Notes under the pieces: generated by a model
What the model was told of the DNA's origin: nothing
What the model saw: only the letters and a program-made list of their open reading frames with translations
Database searches by the model: none
Position numbers and translations under genes: made by a program
DNA from: Subtercola boreus
GTDB lineage: Bacteria; Actinomycetota; Actinomycetes; Actinomycetales; Microbacteriaceae
NCBI RefSeq assembly: GCF_003399635.1
Contig: NZ_NBXB01000029.1
Coordinates: 1-64,000, forward strand
Length of the DNA: 64,000 nucleotides
Reading direction: 5' to 3'
Shown: piece after piece, positions 43,351-52,438 of the stretch
Numbering within the stretch: the stretch's first letter is position 1
How the letters are laid out: each line of letters opens with the position of its first letter

Positions 43351-44286
43351 ATGTCCCGCATCTACGACAATGTCACCGACCTCGTCGGCCGCACTCCGCT
43401 CGTCCGACTGAACCGCGTCACCGAGGGCTCAGGCGCCACGATCCTCGCGAAGCTCGAGTTCTACAACCCGGCGAACAGCGTGAAGGACCGTATCGGTGTG
43501 GCCATCATCGAGGCCGCCGAGAAGGCTGGCGCACTGAAGCCCGGCGGAACGATCGTCGAGGGCACCAGCGGGAACACCGGCATCGCCCTCGCCATGGTCG
43601 GTGCCGCCCGGGGCTACAAAGTGATCCTCGCGATGCCCGAGACCATGAGCATGGAGCGCCGCGTGCTGCTCCGGGCGTACGGCGCCGAGCTCGTGCTGAC
43701 CCCCGGCCCCGACGGCATGCGCGGCGCGGTCGAGACGGCCGAGCGCATCGCGGCAGAGACCGAGGGCGCCATCCTCGCCCACCAGTTCGAGAACGAGGCC
43801 AACCCGGCGATCCACCGGGCGACGACCGGCCCCGAGATCTGGGACGACACCGACGGCACCGTCGACATCTTCATCGCGGGCATCGGCACGGGCGGAACCA
43901 TCACCGGTGTCGGCCAGTACCTCAAGGGCAAGAACCCCGACATCCAAGTCATCGGCGTGGAGCCGAAGGACAGCCCGATTCTGAACGGCGGCGCTCCCGG
44001 CCCGCACAAGATCCAGGGCATCGGCGCGAACTTCGTGCCCGACATCCTCGACACCAGCATCTACAACGAGGTCATCGACGTGACGCTGGATGACTCCATC
44101 CGCCTGGCACGCCAGCTAGCCACCGACGAGGGAATCCTTGCGGGCATCTCCTCGGGCGCCATCCTCTGGGCCGCCCTCGAGGTGGCGAAGCGGCCCGAGA
44201 ACGCCGGAAAGACCATCGTGGCGATCGTCTGCGACTTCGGCGAGCGTTATGTGTCGTCGGTGCTCTACGACGACCTCCGAGGCTGA
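43351..44286 (+). CDS. cysK: Cysteine synthase A (O-acetylserine sulfhydrylase)
   Basis: CysK makes cysteine from O-acetylserine and sulfide. The 311-residue protein has the PLP Lys in [14 protein letters not shown], the substrate loop [12 protein letters not shown] and [15 protein letters not shown] for the phosphate. Length and layout are normal. cysE follows 8 bases later and makes the substrate, so the pair is one unit. A short 9-base gap separates it from hisN. Confidence 0.96.
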   Translation: MSRIYDNVTDLVGRTPLVRLNRVTEGSGATILAKLEFYNPANSVKDRIGVAIIEAAEKAGALKPGGTIVEGTSGNTGIALAMVGAARGYKVILAMPETMSMERRVLLRAYGAELVLTPGPDGMRGAVETAERIAAETEGAILAHQFENEANPAIHRATTGPEIWDDTDGTVDIFIAGIGTGGTITGVGQYLKGKNPDIQVIGVEPKDSPILNGGAPGPHKIQGIGANFVPDILDTSIYNEVIDVTLDDSIRLARQLATDEGILAGISSGAILWAALEVAKRPENAGKTIVAIVCDFGERYVSSVLYDDLRG

Positions 44287-44293
44287 TTCGGCC

Positions 44294-44830
44294 TTGGGCT
44301 TCTTCTCCCGCCTTCGCGAAGACCTCGCGACGGCGAAGAGACGGGACCCGGCCGCGCGTTCGAAGCTCGAGGTTCTGCTCGCGTACTCGGGCATGCACGC
44401 GCTCTGGATGCACCGCCTCACCCATGCGCTCTGGCTCCGCCCGGGGCTGAAGCTGCCGGCGCGACTGCTCTCCCAGCTCGCGCGGTCGCTGACGGGAGTC
44501 GAGATCCATCCCGGAGCGATCATAGGCCGGCGGGTCTTCATCGACCACGGGATGGGTGTCGTGATCGGCGAGACGGCGCGGGTCGGCGACGACGTGCTGA
44601 TTTACCACGGAGTCACCCTGGGCGGAGTCGGCCCGGTTGCGGGCACCCGGCATCCGACCGTCGGAAACAACGTGCTGCTCGGGGCCGGGGCGAAGCTCCT
44701 CGGGCCCATCGTCATCGGCGACGGGAGTGCTGTCGGTGCGAACGCCGTCGTGCTGCAGGATGCTCCCCCGCACTCGCTCGTCGTCGGGGTTCCGGCGATC
44801 AGCCGGCCGCGGGTCGCCCACGAAGACTGA
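44294..44830 (+). CDS. cysE: Serine O-acetyltransferase
   Basis: CysE activates serine for CysK. The 178-residue protein is the short form: helical N-terminus, then a left-handed beta helix with [33 protein letters not shown] and [22 protein letters not shown] at 44294 is the only suitable in-frame start after cysK. A bidirectional terminator follows at 44844. The short C-terminus ends RPRVAHED, with no clear Ile-tail for cysteine synthase complex formation. Confidence 0.93.
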   Translation: MGFFSRLREDLATAKRRDPAARSKLEVLLAYSGMHALWMHRLTHALWLRPGLKLPARLLSQLARSLTGVEIHPGAIIGRRVFIDHGMGVVIGETARVGDDVLIYHGVTLGGVGPVAGTRHPTVGNNVLLGAGAKLLGPIVIGDGSAVGANAVVLQDAPPHSLVVGVPAISRPRVAHED

Positions 44831-44843
44831 ACCGGGTAGATGA

Positions 44844-44881
44844 GAAAAGCCCCCGTCCGCTGAATGCGGCGAGGGCTTTTC
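44844..44881. terminator. Bidirectional terminator after cysE
   Basis: GAAAAGCCC... and ...GGGCTTTTC form a stem of about 15 bp with loop TGAAT, flanked by A and T runs on each side. It lies between cysE and a convergent small gene and can stop both. Confidence 0.85.
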
Positions 44882-44893
44882 GGTGAGGCTCGA

Positions 44894-45055
44894 TCAGACC
44901 TTGCGGCCGGTGATGAAGCGCAGCAGGAATACGATGAGGGCGATGACGAGCAGAACGACACCCACCCAGATCAGGAAGCTGAGCGACGACGAGACGCCGC
45001 CGGTGATGAGCAGAACGATCGCGACGATCGCGATGATTGCTACGAGAATGTTCAT
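44894..45055 (-). CDS. Small two-pass membrane protein
   Basis: The 53-residue product has two hydrophobic stretches, MNILVAIIAIVAIVLLITGG and LIWVGVVLLVIALIVFLL, joined by a short Ser-rich turn, and ends FITGRKV. A strong AGGAGGGG lies 9 bases upstream of ATG 45055, so translation is likely. Proteins of this size and shape are often annotated as DUF-type or hydrophobic stress peptides; I do not name a family. Confidence 0.7.
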   Translation of the reverse strand: MNILVAIIAIVAIVLLITGGVSSSLSFLIWVGVVLLVIALIVFLLRFITGRKV

Positions 45056-45189
45056 GAGTGTAAACCCCTCCTGCGATGTGTGTGACGGTGGCCACTCATC
45101 GAGCCTACCCATCGCGTGCGCTCCCGTTGGGGTCTTGCGCCCGGCGACCGTTCTGCGCTATCGCGTGGTCGGGCCAGGCGATCAGCGGG

Positions 45190-46332
45190 TTATCGCGCAA
45201 GCGACCGCACCGCACGGAACGCCCGGCCGACGGCCCCGATCGTCTCCACGATCTCCGGGGCGGTCGTCGAAGCGCCCAGCGTGAACCGCACGGCGGTCTG
45301 CGCCAGCGTCGGTTCGTAGCCGAGCGCCAGCAGCACGTGCGACGGCTCGTCGCTGCCCGCCGCACAGGCCGAACCGCTCGAGCAGACGATGCCGCCCCGC
45401 TCCAGTTCGAGCAGCAGGGCCTCTCCGCTCGTTCCGGGGAAGCAGAAGGAGGCGTTGCCGGGCAACCGGGCCGTCGGATGACCGGTGAGCCGGGCATCCG
45501 GAACGCCGCTGAGCACGCCGGCGATGAGCGCGTCGCGGAGCAGCTCAGTGCGTGACGCGTCGGCCGTGCGCGTCTGCTCGGCGAGCGTGAGAGCTGTGGC
45601 GAGGCCCACCGCGCCCGCCACGTTCTCGGTGCCTGAGCGGTGACCGCGCTCCTGGCCTCCGCCGTGCACTACGGGCTCGAGCGGCAGGCGGCCACGCGCG
45701 AAGAGCACGCCCACACCTTTCGGTGCGCCGAGCTTGTGGCCCGAAAAGCTCAGCGCGTCGACTCCGAGCTCCGCGACATCCAGAGACAGCCAGCCAGCCG
45801 CCTGCACGGCGTCGGTGTGCAGCGGCACCCGCACCGCACGGGCGATCCCGGCGAGCTCGGCGAGGGGCTGCACAGTGCCGACCTCGTTGTTCGCGAACAT
45901 CACCGAGGCGAGGGTCGTCTGCGGGGTGAGCAGGGCGGTGAAGTGTTCCGCATCGACGAGGCCTGTGCTGTCGACACGTACCTCGTCGACGCGGAAGCCG
46001 TGGTGCCGTCGCAGGTAGTCCGCCGACTCGAGCACCGCCTCGTGCTCGATCGGCGTGATCACCAGGTGCCGGCCCCGCGGGGCACCCAGCGCGATCCCCT
46101 TGACGGCGAGATTGTCGGCTTCGGTGCCGCCCGAGGTGAAGACGATCTCGCTGGCTCGCGCGCCGAGCACACGGGCGACGGATGCCCGGGCCTCTGCCAG
46201 GGCGTCAGCCGCCCGCTCGCCGAGCGAGTGGGTGCTCGACGGATTGCCGAAATCGCCGGTGAGGTAGGGCCACATCGCCTCGAGCACCTCCCGGCGCACC
46301 GGGGTGCTGGCCGCCGAGTCGAGGTAGATCAC
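45190..46332 (-). CDS. Cysteine desulfurase, NifS/IscS-type, in the nad operon
   Basis: The 380-residue PLP enzyme has YLDSAASTPVRREV, the HEAVLES segment, HTDAVQAAGW, the PLP Lys in SFSGHKLGAPKG and the reactive Cys in SSGSACAAGS. It releases sulfur from cysteine for iron-sulfur assembly. GTG at 46332 overlaps the nadC stop as GTGA. As the last gene of nadABC, it likely supplies the [4Fe-4S] cluster of NadA, as in Bacillus NifS-type partners. A role in general iron-sulfur supply is also possible. Confidence 0.92.
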   Translation of the reverse strand: MIYLDSAASTPVRREVLEAMWPYLTGDFGNPSSTHSLGERAADALAEARASVARVLGARASEIVFTSGGTEADNLAVKGIALGAPRGRHLVITPIEHEAVLESADYLRRHHGFRVDEVRVDSTGLVDAEHFTALLTPQTTLASVMFANNEVGTVQPLAELAGIARAVRVPLHTDAVQAAGWLSLDVAELGVDALSFSGHKLGAPKGVGVLFARGRLPLEPVVHGGGQERGHRSGTENVAGAVGLATALTLAEQTRTADASRTELLRDALIAGVLSGVPDARLTGHPTARLPGNASFCFPGTSGEALLLELERGGIVCSSGSACAAGSDEPSHVLLALGYEPTLAQTAVRFTLGASTTAPEIVETIGAVGRAFRAVRSLAR

Positions 46333-47258
46333 GGCGTTGGAGGGGTGGCCGCAGCCATCAGCGTCACGTCGAGCCCCAAGTCGAGCGATCGCACGCTGTG
46401 GGTCAGGGCGCCCACCGAGATGATGTCGACTCCGGTGGCTGCAATGTCGGCCACCGTCCCCAGGTTCACCGAACCGCTCGCTTCGACGATCGCGCGCCCG
46501 GCGACCTGCTCCACGCCCGCCCGCAGGTCGGCGAGCGAGAAGTTGTCGAGCATGATCGTGTCGACCCCGCCGGCCAGCACCGGCTCGATCTGGTCGAGCC
46601 GGTCGACCTCGGCCTCGAGGTGGGTGGTGTGGGAGAGCTGGGCGCGAACGGCGAGCAGGGCATCCGTCACCGACAGACCGCCCTGGGTGAGCACGGCCAG
46701 GTGGTTGTCCTTCGCCATCACCGCATCGCTCAGCGAGAACCGGTGATTGTGACCGCCACCAGAGCGCACGGCGTGGCGTTCGAAGACCCGGAGGCCGGGC
46801 GTGGTCTTCCGGGTGTCCACGATGCGGGCCCCTGTTCCGGCCGCGAGCGCCACATACTCGGCGGTCAGGGTGGCGATGCCTGACAGGCGCTGCACGAAGT
46901 TCAGCGCAATCCGCTCGGACTGCAGCACCGACCGGGCGGATCCGGACACGGTTGCGAGGGTCGCTCCCCGCTCGAAAGCCGTGCCGTCGGGCACGAGCAC
47001 CTCGACGGTGACCGACTCGTCGACCAGGCGGAAGGCGGCGGCGAACACGTCTCCGCCGCTGAAGACGCCGGCCTCGCGTGCCACCAGCGCGGCGTCGGCG
47101 CGGGCGTCCGCGGGAAGGAGTGTCTGCGACGTCAGGTCGCCCCAGGGCGCGTCTTCGTCGAGCGCCATCAGCACCACGGGGTCGATCTGGCGCGGTGTGA
47201 GGGTGGGTGTTGCAGCGCTTGGCGTCGCAGTTGGGGCTGTTGCAGTTGTGGCTGTCAT
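46329..47258 (-). CDS. nadC: Quinolinate phosphoribosyltransferase (carboxylating)
   Basis: NadC converts quinolinate to nicotinate mononucleotide. The 309-residue protein has EDAPWGDLTSQTLL, RIVDTRKTTPGLRVFERHAV, GGGHNHRFSLSDAVMAKDNH and VEASGSVNLGTV, family-specific throughout. ATG at 47258 overlaps the nadB stop as ATGA. The N-terminus has a short Thr/Ala-rich run. It is the third enzyme of the operon. Confidence 0.95.
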   Translation of the reverse strand: MTATTATAPTATPSAATPTLTPRQIDPVVLMALDEDAPWGDLTSQTLLPADARADAALVAREAGVFSGGDVFAAAFRLVDESVTVEVLVPDGTAFERGATLATVSGSARSVLQSERIALNFVQRLSGIATLTAEYVALAAGTGARIVDTRKTTPGLRVFERHAVRSGGGHNHRFSLSDAVMAKDNHLAVLTQGGLSVTDALLAVRAQLSHTTHLEAEVDRLDQIEPVLAGGVDTIMLDNFSLADLRAGVEQVAGRAIVEASGSVNLGTVADIAATGVDIISVGALTHSVRSLDLGLDVTLMAAATPPTP

Positions 47259-49009
47259 AGCGATTCGAGCACTCTCCGGTCGGAACGGGTGACGAGGTGA
47301 TGACCGAAGGCGTCGTCGGTCTCCGGGAAGTCGGAGCGGAAGTGCGCGCCGCGCGACTCCCGCCGGGCGAGCGCCGCGCGGGTGACGAGCTGGGCCAGCA
47401 GCAGCAGGTTGTCGTCTTCGAGCGCCCGCAAGGCATCCGCCTCCGCCCTGTTGCGTCCGGTGCTGCTTCCGGTGTTGCCTGCGGTTCCGGATGATCGCTC
47501 CTCTGCCCATGTCTCGAACTGTTCGAGCGCGTCAGCCAGCCGTGAACCGTCGCGGTGCACCCCCACGGCATCCCACATCAGCTGCTGCAGCGCATCGCGG
47601 CTGAACGGCCGCGTCTCGTCCCCGCCCCCCAGGGACCCGAATCGTCCCTCCCGCTCGGGTATGGCGCGATCTGCGTCCCCCGGGCCGAGCACGTCACGGC
47701 GAAGGGACCCGGATCGTTCGTCCCGCTCCGGGATGGAACGATCTGCGTCCCCTGGGCCCGGCGCGTCGTCGGCCCGACCCTGCAGGGCCTCGACCGCCCG
47801 CCAGGCGTACACGACTGACTCGAGCAGAGAGTTCGACGCCAACCGGTTCGCGCCGTGCACGCCCGTGCACGCCACCTCGCCCACCGCAAAGAGGCCGGGG
47901 AGCGTCGTCCGCCCCCGGTCGTCGGTGCTCACACCGCCCATCCAGTAGTGCGCCGCCGGCGTGACGCGAATCGGCTCCGTGCTGGGGTCGACCCCGTTGC
48001 GACGGCACTGGGCGGAGATACTCGGAAACCGATCGGCGAAGAACGAAGAACCGAGCCCGCTGGCGTCGAGCAGCACCCCGCGCCCGCCCTGCACCTCCAT
48101 CTGCCGCGCGATCGCGCGTGCCACAACGTCACGGGGGGCGAGCTCGGCGTCGGGGTGCACATCGAGCATGAACCGGTGACCGTCCTCGGCGAGGAGCACG
48201 GCGCCCTCGCCGCGCACGGCCTCCGAGACGAGAAAGTTGCCGGGGGCGTCCATCGACGTCGGGTGGAACTGGAAGAACTCCAGGTCGCCGAGTTCGGCAC
48301 CGGCCCGGTAGGCCGCCGCGACCCCGTCGCCGGTCGTCACCCGCGGGTTCGTGGTGTGGCTGTAGAGCTGCCCTGCTCCCCCGCTCGCGAGCACCACCGC
48401 GTCGGCCGTCAGCGTACGGTGTTCGCCCGAGCGCAGGACGACATGCACTCCGGCAACCCTGCCGTCTTCGACGAGAAGGTCGCTCACGAAGGTGTCCTCG
48501 AGCAGGGTGGATGCGGTGAGCCGCACCGCGCCGACGAGCGCCCTCTCGACAGCCGAACCGGTCGCATCCCCGCCGGCATGCAGGATGCGCGAAAAACCGT
48601 GTGCCGCCTCGAGGCCATGGGCGAGCACACCGCCCTCCTCGTCGAACTCGACGCCGAGCCGGATCAGATCGCGGATGCGGGCAGGACCCTCAGCGCAAAG
48701 CACCTCCACCGCTGCCCGCCGGTTCAGCCCGGCCCCGGCGGCCAGGGTGTCGGCGACGTGGGAGGCGACGGAATCCTCGGGGAACATCGCGGCCGCGATC
48801 CCGCCCTGCGCGTAGCGGGTGTTGCTCTCACCGAGCTCCGCCTTTGTGATCAGGGTCACGTTGTGGGTGCGGCTCGCCTCGATCGCGACCACCAGCCCCG
48901 CGATGCCGCTGCCGACCACCACGAGCGTCGGCCGCGCTCCTCGAGACCCGCCCCGGGCACCGGGCCACGCTGCAGCAGACCCGCCACGGGCGTCCATCCG
49001 CGCGGTCAC
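47255..49009 (-). CDS. nadB: L-aspartate oxidase with two repeated in-frame inserts
   Basis: NadB oxidises aspartate to iminoaspartate for NadA. The 584-residue protein has the FAD motif VVGSGIAGLVVAIEASR, the NTRYAQGGIAAA loop, the HDGG-like region, and the C-terminal helical domain with LWDAVGVHRDG-type residues. Between the catalytic core and the C-terminal helical domain sits an extra segment with GPGDADRSIPERDERSGSL and a second copy, 24 residues apart, coded by repeats at 47631 and 47703. GTG start at 49009 overlaps nadA. The insert probably forms a surface loop. Confidence 0.93.
   Translation of the reverse strand: MTARMDARGGSAAAWPGARGGSRGARPTLVVVGSGIAGLVVAIEASRTHNVTLITKAELGESNTRYAQGGIAAAMFPEDSVASHVADTLAAGAGLNRRAAVEVLCAEGPARIRDLIRLGVEFDEEGGVLAHGLEAAHGFSRILHAGGDATGSAVERALVGAVRLTASTLLEDTFVSDLLVEDGRVAGVHVVLRSGEHRTLTADAVVLASGGAGQLYSHTTNPRVTTGDGVAAAYRAGAELGDLEFFQFHPTSMDAPGNFLVSEAVRGEGAVLLAEDGHRFMLDVHPDAELAPRDVVARAIARQMEVQGGRGVLLDASGLGSSFFADRFPSISAQCRRNGVDPSTEPIRVTPAAHYWMGGVSTDDRGRTTLPGLFAVGEVACTGVHGANRLASNSLLESVVYAWRAVEALQGRADDAPGPGDADRSIPERDERSGSLRRDVLGPGDADRAIPEREGRFGSLGGGDETRPFSRDALQQLMWDAVGVHRDGSRLADALEQFETWAEERSSGTAGNTGSSTGRNRAEADALRALEDDNLLLLAQLVTRAALARRESRGAHFRSDFPETDDAFGHHLVTRSDRRVLESL
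47631..47686. repeat. Palindromic repeat inside nadB, copy 1
   Basis: This 56-bp unit has inverted arms GGGACCCGAATCG (47632-47644) and CGATCTGCGTCCC (47667-47679), matching at 10 of 13 positions. It is repeated at 47703-47758. The 72-bp spacing keeps the reading frame of nadB. Confidence 0.75.
47703..47758. repeat. Palindromic repeat inside nadB, copy 2
   Basis: Second copy of the 56-bp unit, about 85% identical to copy 1, with the same inverted-arm layout. Both arms keep GGGAC and GATC. It codes for a second GPGDADR-type segment in the NadB insert. Confidence 0.75.
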
Positions 49010-50277
49010 GGCCGGGCCGCCAGCATCCGCTCGAGCGCCACCCGTGCAGGCACCGCCACGCTCTCGTCGACCGAGATACGGTTCAGCACCTCGCCGCGCA
49101 CGAGCGCCTCGAGCACCCAGGCCAGGTAGCCGGGGTGGATGCGGTACATCGTCGAGCAGGGGCAGACCACCGGGTCGAGGCAGAAGATCGTGTGCTCCGG
49201 ATGCTCGGCCGCCAGCCTCTGCACCATGTTGATCTCGGTGCCGATAGCGAAGACCTGTCCCGGTTCCGCCGCCAGGACCGCCTTCTGGATGTAGTCGGTC
49301 GAGCCCGCTTCATCCGCCGCATCGACGACGGGCATCGGGCACTCGGGGTGCACGATCACGCGCACGCCCGGAAAGTCGACGCGTGCCTTGTCGATCTGGG
49401 CGACGGTGAACCGCTTGTGCACGGAGCAGAACCCATGCCACAGGATGACCCGGGCATCCACCACCGCCTGCTGGTCGTTGCCGCCGAGCGGCTTTCTCTG
49501 GTTCCACATCGGCATGCGCTCGAGTGGCACACCCATGGCCTTCGCGGTGTTGCGGCCGAGGTGCTGGTCGGGGAAGAAGAGCACCCGTTGGCCGCGCTCG
49601 AACGCCCACTCGAGCACCGTGGCAGCGTTCGAGGAGGTGCAGACGATGCCGCCGTGCTCGCCGCAGAAACCCTTCAGCGCAGCCGACGAGTTCATGTAGG
49701 TCACCGGGATGACCGGCACCCGTCCGCTCGCATCGGGCTCGGTGCCGTAGAGCTCCTCGAGCTGCTCCCAGCACTCGGTGACCGAGTCGATGTCGGCCAT
49801 GTCGGCCATCGAGCAGCCCGCCGCGAGGTTCGGCAGGACGACCTGCTGGTCGGCGTTCGAGACGATGTCGGCGGTCTCGGCCATGAAGTGCACCCCGCAG
49901 AAGACGATCGCCTCGGCGGCCGGTCGGCTGCGCGCAGCGTTCGCGAGCTGGAAGGAGTCGCCCACGAAGTCGGCGTACTTCACGACCTCATCCCGCTGGT
50001 AGAAGTGACCGAGCACCACGACACGGTCGCCGAGCGTCGCCTTCGCGGCCAGGATGCGCCGGTCGAGTTCCTCGTCTGTCGCGATGCGGTACTCGGCGGG
50101 GATCTCGCCCTGGCGAGGGGTGTCAGCGGGAGCCACGTCGGCCATCGACGACCCCGGACCGTAGGCCGGCAGGGGAACGGCGTCGAAGTTCCACGGCGCG
50201 TCTTTCAGGGCCGGGCTGCAGCTGGTGACGGCTCCGCCGGGGCGGATCAGGTTCAGGGTGGTGGCGACGGATGGCAT
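49006..50277 (-). CDS. nadA: Quinolinate synthase A
   Basis: NadA joins iminoaspartate and dihydroxyacetone phosphate using a [4Fe-4S] cluster. The 423-residue protein has VVLGHFYQRDEV, FCGVHFMAETADI, NLAAGCSMAD, VCTSSNA, and VHPECPMPV, and CPCSTMYRIHP near the end, so the three cluster cysteines are plausible. Its stop overlaps the nadB GTG. It follows the Nudix regulator gene by 30 bases and so starts the biosynthetic part of the operon. An N-terminal extension of about 70 residues is longer than in E. coli. Confidence 0.95.
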   Translation of the reverse strand: MPSVATTLNLIRPGGAVTSCSPALKDAPWNFDAVPLPAYGPGSSMADVAPADTPRQGEIPAEYRIATDEELDRRILAAKATLGDRVVVLGHFYQRDEVVKYADFVGDSFQLANAARSRPAAEAIVFCGVHFMAETADIVSNADQQVVLPNLAAGCSMADMADIDSVTECWEQLEELYGTEPDASGRVPVIPVTYMNSSAALKGFCGEHGGIVCTSSNAATVLEWAFERGQRVLFFPDQHLGRNTAKAMGVPLERMPMWNQRKPLGGNDQQAVVDARVILWHGFCSVHKRFTVAQIDKARVDFPGVRVIVHPECPMPVVDAADEAGSTDYIQKAVLAAEPGQVFAIGTEINMVQRLAAEHPEHTIFCLDPVVCPCSTMYRIHPGYLAWVLEALVRGEVLNRISVDESVAVPARVALERMLAARP

Positions 50278-50307
50278 GACGTGCTCCTTGCGGACGGCGT
50301 TGGCGGT

Positions 50308-50991
50308 TCAGGCGTGTGGCAGCGGGCCGTTGTCGGCCAGGTCGAAGGACTCGTTGTAGCGGAAGAGCCGGGGCGGCCTGTGCCGACCGCCCGACTGCCG
50401 CTCCTCGGTCGCGACGATGGATTTGGTGGCCTCGATCTGGCGCCGGAAGTTTGCCGGATCCAGCGGCCGCCCGAGCACCGCCTCATACACCTCCCGCAGC
50501 TGCGCGAGCGTGAACATCTCGCCCAGGAACGCGTGTGCGATGCGGCTGTACTCCATCTTGTTGCGGAGCCGCCAGAGCGCGTAGTCGACGATCGCATTGT
50601 GGTCGAACGCGAGCTCCGGCAGGTCGTCGGCCGGGAACCAGCGCACATTCTCTCCCTCCGCTGCCCGTTCGGCCTCCTCTGCCTCCACGAGCGCCCAGTA
50701 GACGATCGACACGACCCGGGTGCCCGGCGAACGCTCGACCGTGCCGAATGCGTAGAGCTGCTCCAGGTACTGCGGAGTGAGCGCCGTCGTCTCGAGGAGG
50801 TTGCGCCCCGCCGCATCCGCAAGGCTCTCGGATGCCCGGATCGGGCCGCCCGGAAGCGCCCACCTGCCCCCGAACGGTTCACGGATGCGCCGCACGAGGG
50901 GAAGCCAGAGCGTCGCGGGGCTCTCGGCGCCCGTTTTGCGCAGCGCGAAGATCACGGTCGAGACCGCGAGTTGTGGCGAGGTGGAGAGCAT
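50308..50991 (-). CDS. NrtR-like Nudix-domain regulator of NAD synthesis
   Basis: The 227-residue protein has an N-terminal Nudix-like domain (PFGGRWALPGGPIRASESLADAAGRNLLE) and a C-terminal winged helix (FTLAQLREVYEAVLGRPLDPANFRRQI), the NrtR layout. NrtR repressors sense ADP-ribose and control NAD genes. Catalytic Nudix Glu residues are partly replaced (LLETTAL), as in regulators. ATG at 50991 is used. It heads the operon with nadA-nadB-nadC and would repress it. A short palindrome at 51002 may be its operator. Confidence 0.85.
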   Translation of the reverse strand: MLSTSPQLAVSTVIFALRKTGAESPATLWLPLVRRIREPFGGRWALPGGPIRASESLADAAGRNLLETTALTPQYLEQLYAFGTVERSPGTRVVSIVYWALVEAEEAERAAEGENVRWFPADDLPELAFDHNAIVDYALWRLRNKMEYSRIAHAFLGEMFTLAQLREVYEAVLGRPLDPANFRRQIEATKSIVATEERQSGGRHRPPRLFRYNESFDLADNGPLPHA

Positions 50992-51364
50992 CGGATCGAT
51001 CCAGTCGACTGAGTAAAGGTGCAAATGACTAGAACAGATGATACAGCCCCGGGGACGCTCCGCGCCACCTGTCGCCACGCGGAGTGAGGGAGGCTAGATC
51101 ACGGCAGAGATCTCGTCAAGCCTCATTTCGGCGACTTGTGAGCCGTCGCCGAAGGGCGGATAGTTCATACCGACGCACCGCCTCTCCCCCCACGAAGGCG
51201 GTGCCTCCGGAGTTCCCCGAGCGGTGACCGAGCGAGTTCTGACGCTCCGTTGCTGTGTGAATTCCCGCGGTCTGGCTCTCGGCAATCGGGTAGTCGGAAG
51301 CCAGGCCGCACTCCTTCAGGCGGCGGGCTGCGGCCTCAGCGATCGGGGCTCAGCGATCCGGGCT
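50992..51364. other. Intergenic region between the Nudix regulator and AraC gene
   Basis: No gene of note is found; a 63-codon minus frame here (51094-51285) has no family features. CAGTCGACTG at 51002-51011 is a perfect 10-bp palindrome only 11 bases before the regulator's ATG and is a candidate operator. GCACCGCCT (51175-51183) and AGGCGGTGC (51196-51204) make a 9-bp hairpin with a 12-nt loop that could end the AraC transcript. Confidence 0.45.
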
Positions 51365-52348
51365 TCAGCCGATGAGGGAGAGTCGGTCGATCGTGTCTAT
51401 GGCGGAGCCGAGCGGCCGGCCAGCAAGCAGTTCGCGCGGGGTGATCCCGTAACTCGCGCGGAGGGCGTGCCGGAGTTCCTTCACGCTCGAGAATCCCGCC
51501 TGCTGCGCGATCTCCCCCACCGATCGTGGCGCGTGGGAGGCCAGACGAAGAGCCGCCAGCGCCGTTTCCAGCCGCTTCCCCCTGATCACCTCGGCTGGCC
51601 CGACGCCTTCTACGGAGAAGCTCCGCTGCAGATGACGGAGAGAGACGTTCAGCATCTCGGCGAGCACCTGGGGGGAGAATTCCGGATCGTTGGAGCGGTT
51701 GGCGATGAGAGCCTCAGCCCGTGCACGCAGACCCTGTGGGAAGATCTCGGCATCAGAGCGGCGACCGGCGCCCTCGAGGAAAAGTCCGGCCAGTAGCTGG
51801 GCAAGCACCGTCGAGGTGGCCTCGGTCGCCATCGGTCGCTCGCCTGCAGCGGCGAACTCCACCATCAGGGCGAGGAGGAAGGCGAGGGTGGGACGACGCA
51901 GCCGCGATGCATCAGGGAAACTGCCGATTCGCCCGGGGACGGTGACCCCGTGTGCGGCCAGGAGATCACGATGGATCGAGACCATGGCCACCCGCGATTT
52001 CACCGGATTGACAGCTTCGACCTGGTCCCAGCCCGCCATGTAACCGGCCTGGCCTGCTTCGAACCGGAACGTCCGGCCGGATTCGTACAACTCGAAGATC
52101 CCGTGCCGAACGAACACGATGCTGACGTAGTCGCGCTGCTCAGGATCCCGCCCCGATGGCGACATCTGAAGCGGGGTCTGGGCCACGTCGGAGATGATGA
52201 CACCCGGAAGCGACCATCGCCTCCCCCATGCCTGGAAGCCCTCGGGATTCTCCGACACGAGGTGCGGTCCAAGGGCCCGAAGACCCTCCCACCCCTCCAG
52301 CGTCCAGCGGGATGGCTGGACCTCTGTGAAGCCGGGTTCATTCGTCAT
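51365..52348 (-). CDS. AraC-family transcriptional regulator
   Basis: The 327-residue protein has an N-terminal cupin-like ligand domain (FVRHGIFELYESGRTFRFEAGQAGYM) and two C-terminal HTHs: SPQVLAEMLNVSLRHLQRSF and SVGEIAQQAGFSSVKELRHALRASYGITPREL. This is the AraC-binding-domain type. The inducer is unknown. ATG at 52348 fits; an upstream ATG at 52372 adds eight residues. No obvious target gene lies next to it; the downstream gene is the Nudix regulator on the same strand. Confidence 0.88.
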   Translation of the reverse strand: MTNEPGFTEVQPSRWTLEGWEGLRALGPHLVSENPEGFQAWGRRWSLPGVIISDVAQTPLQMSPSGRDPEQRDYVSIVFVRHGIFELYESGRTFRFEAGQAGYMAGWDQVEAVNPVKSRVAMVSIHRDLLAAHGVTVPGRIGSFPDASRLRRPTLAFLLALMVEFAAAGERPMATEATSTVLAQLLAGLFLEGAGRRSDAEIFPQGLRARAEALIANRSNDPEFSPQVLAEMLNVSLRHLQRSFSVEGVGPAEVIRGKRLETALAALRLASHAPRSVGEIAQQAGFSSVKELRHALRASYGITPRELLAGRPLGSAIDTIDRLSLIG

Positions 52349-52438
52349 GGTGTCGTCTTTCGCGCCCCGCACGAGCTGCTCACCCGGTGCGGACTAGATC
52401 TTCTGAACCCCTCAGAATCTCAGGTTACCCCCGGCGAC

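Noticed and set aside
51094-51285. A 63-codon minus ORF between the Nudix regulator and AraC
   Set aside because: No ribosome site, no family, and a hairpin lies inside it; composition is like the intergenic DNA.
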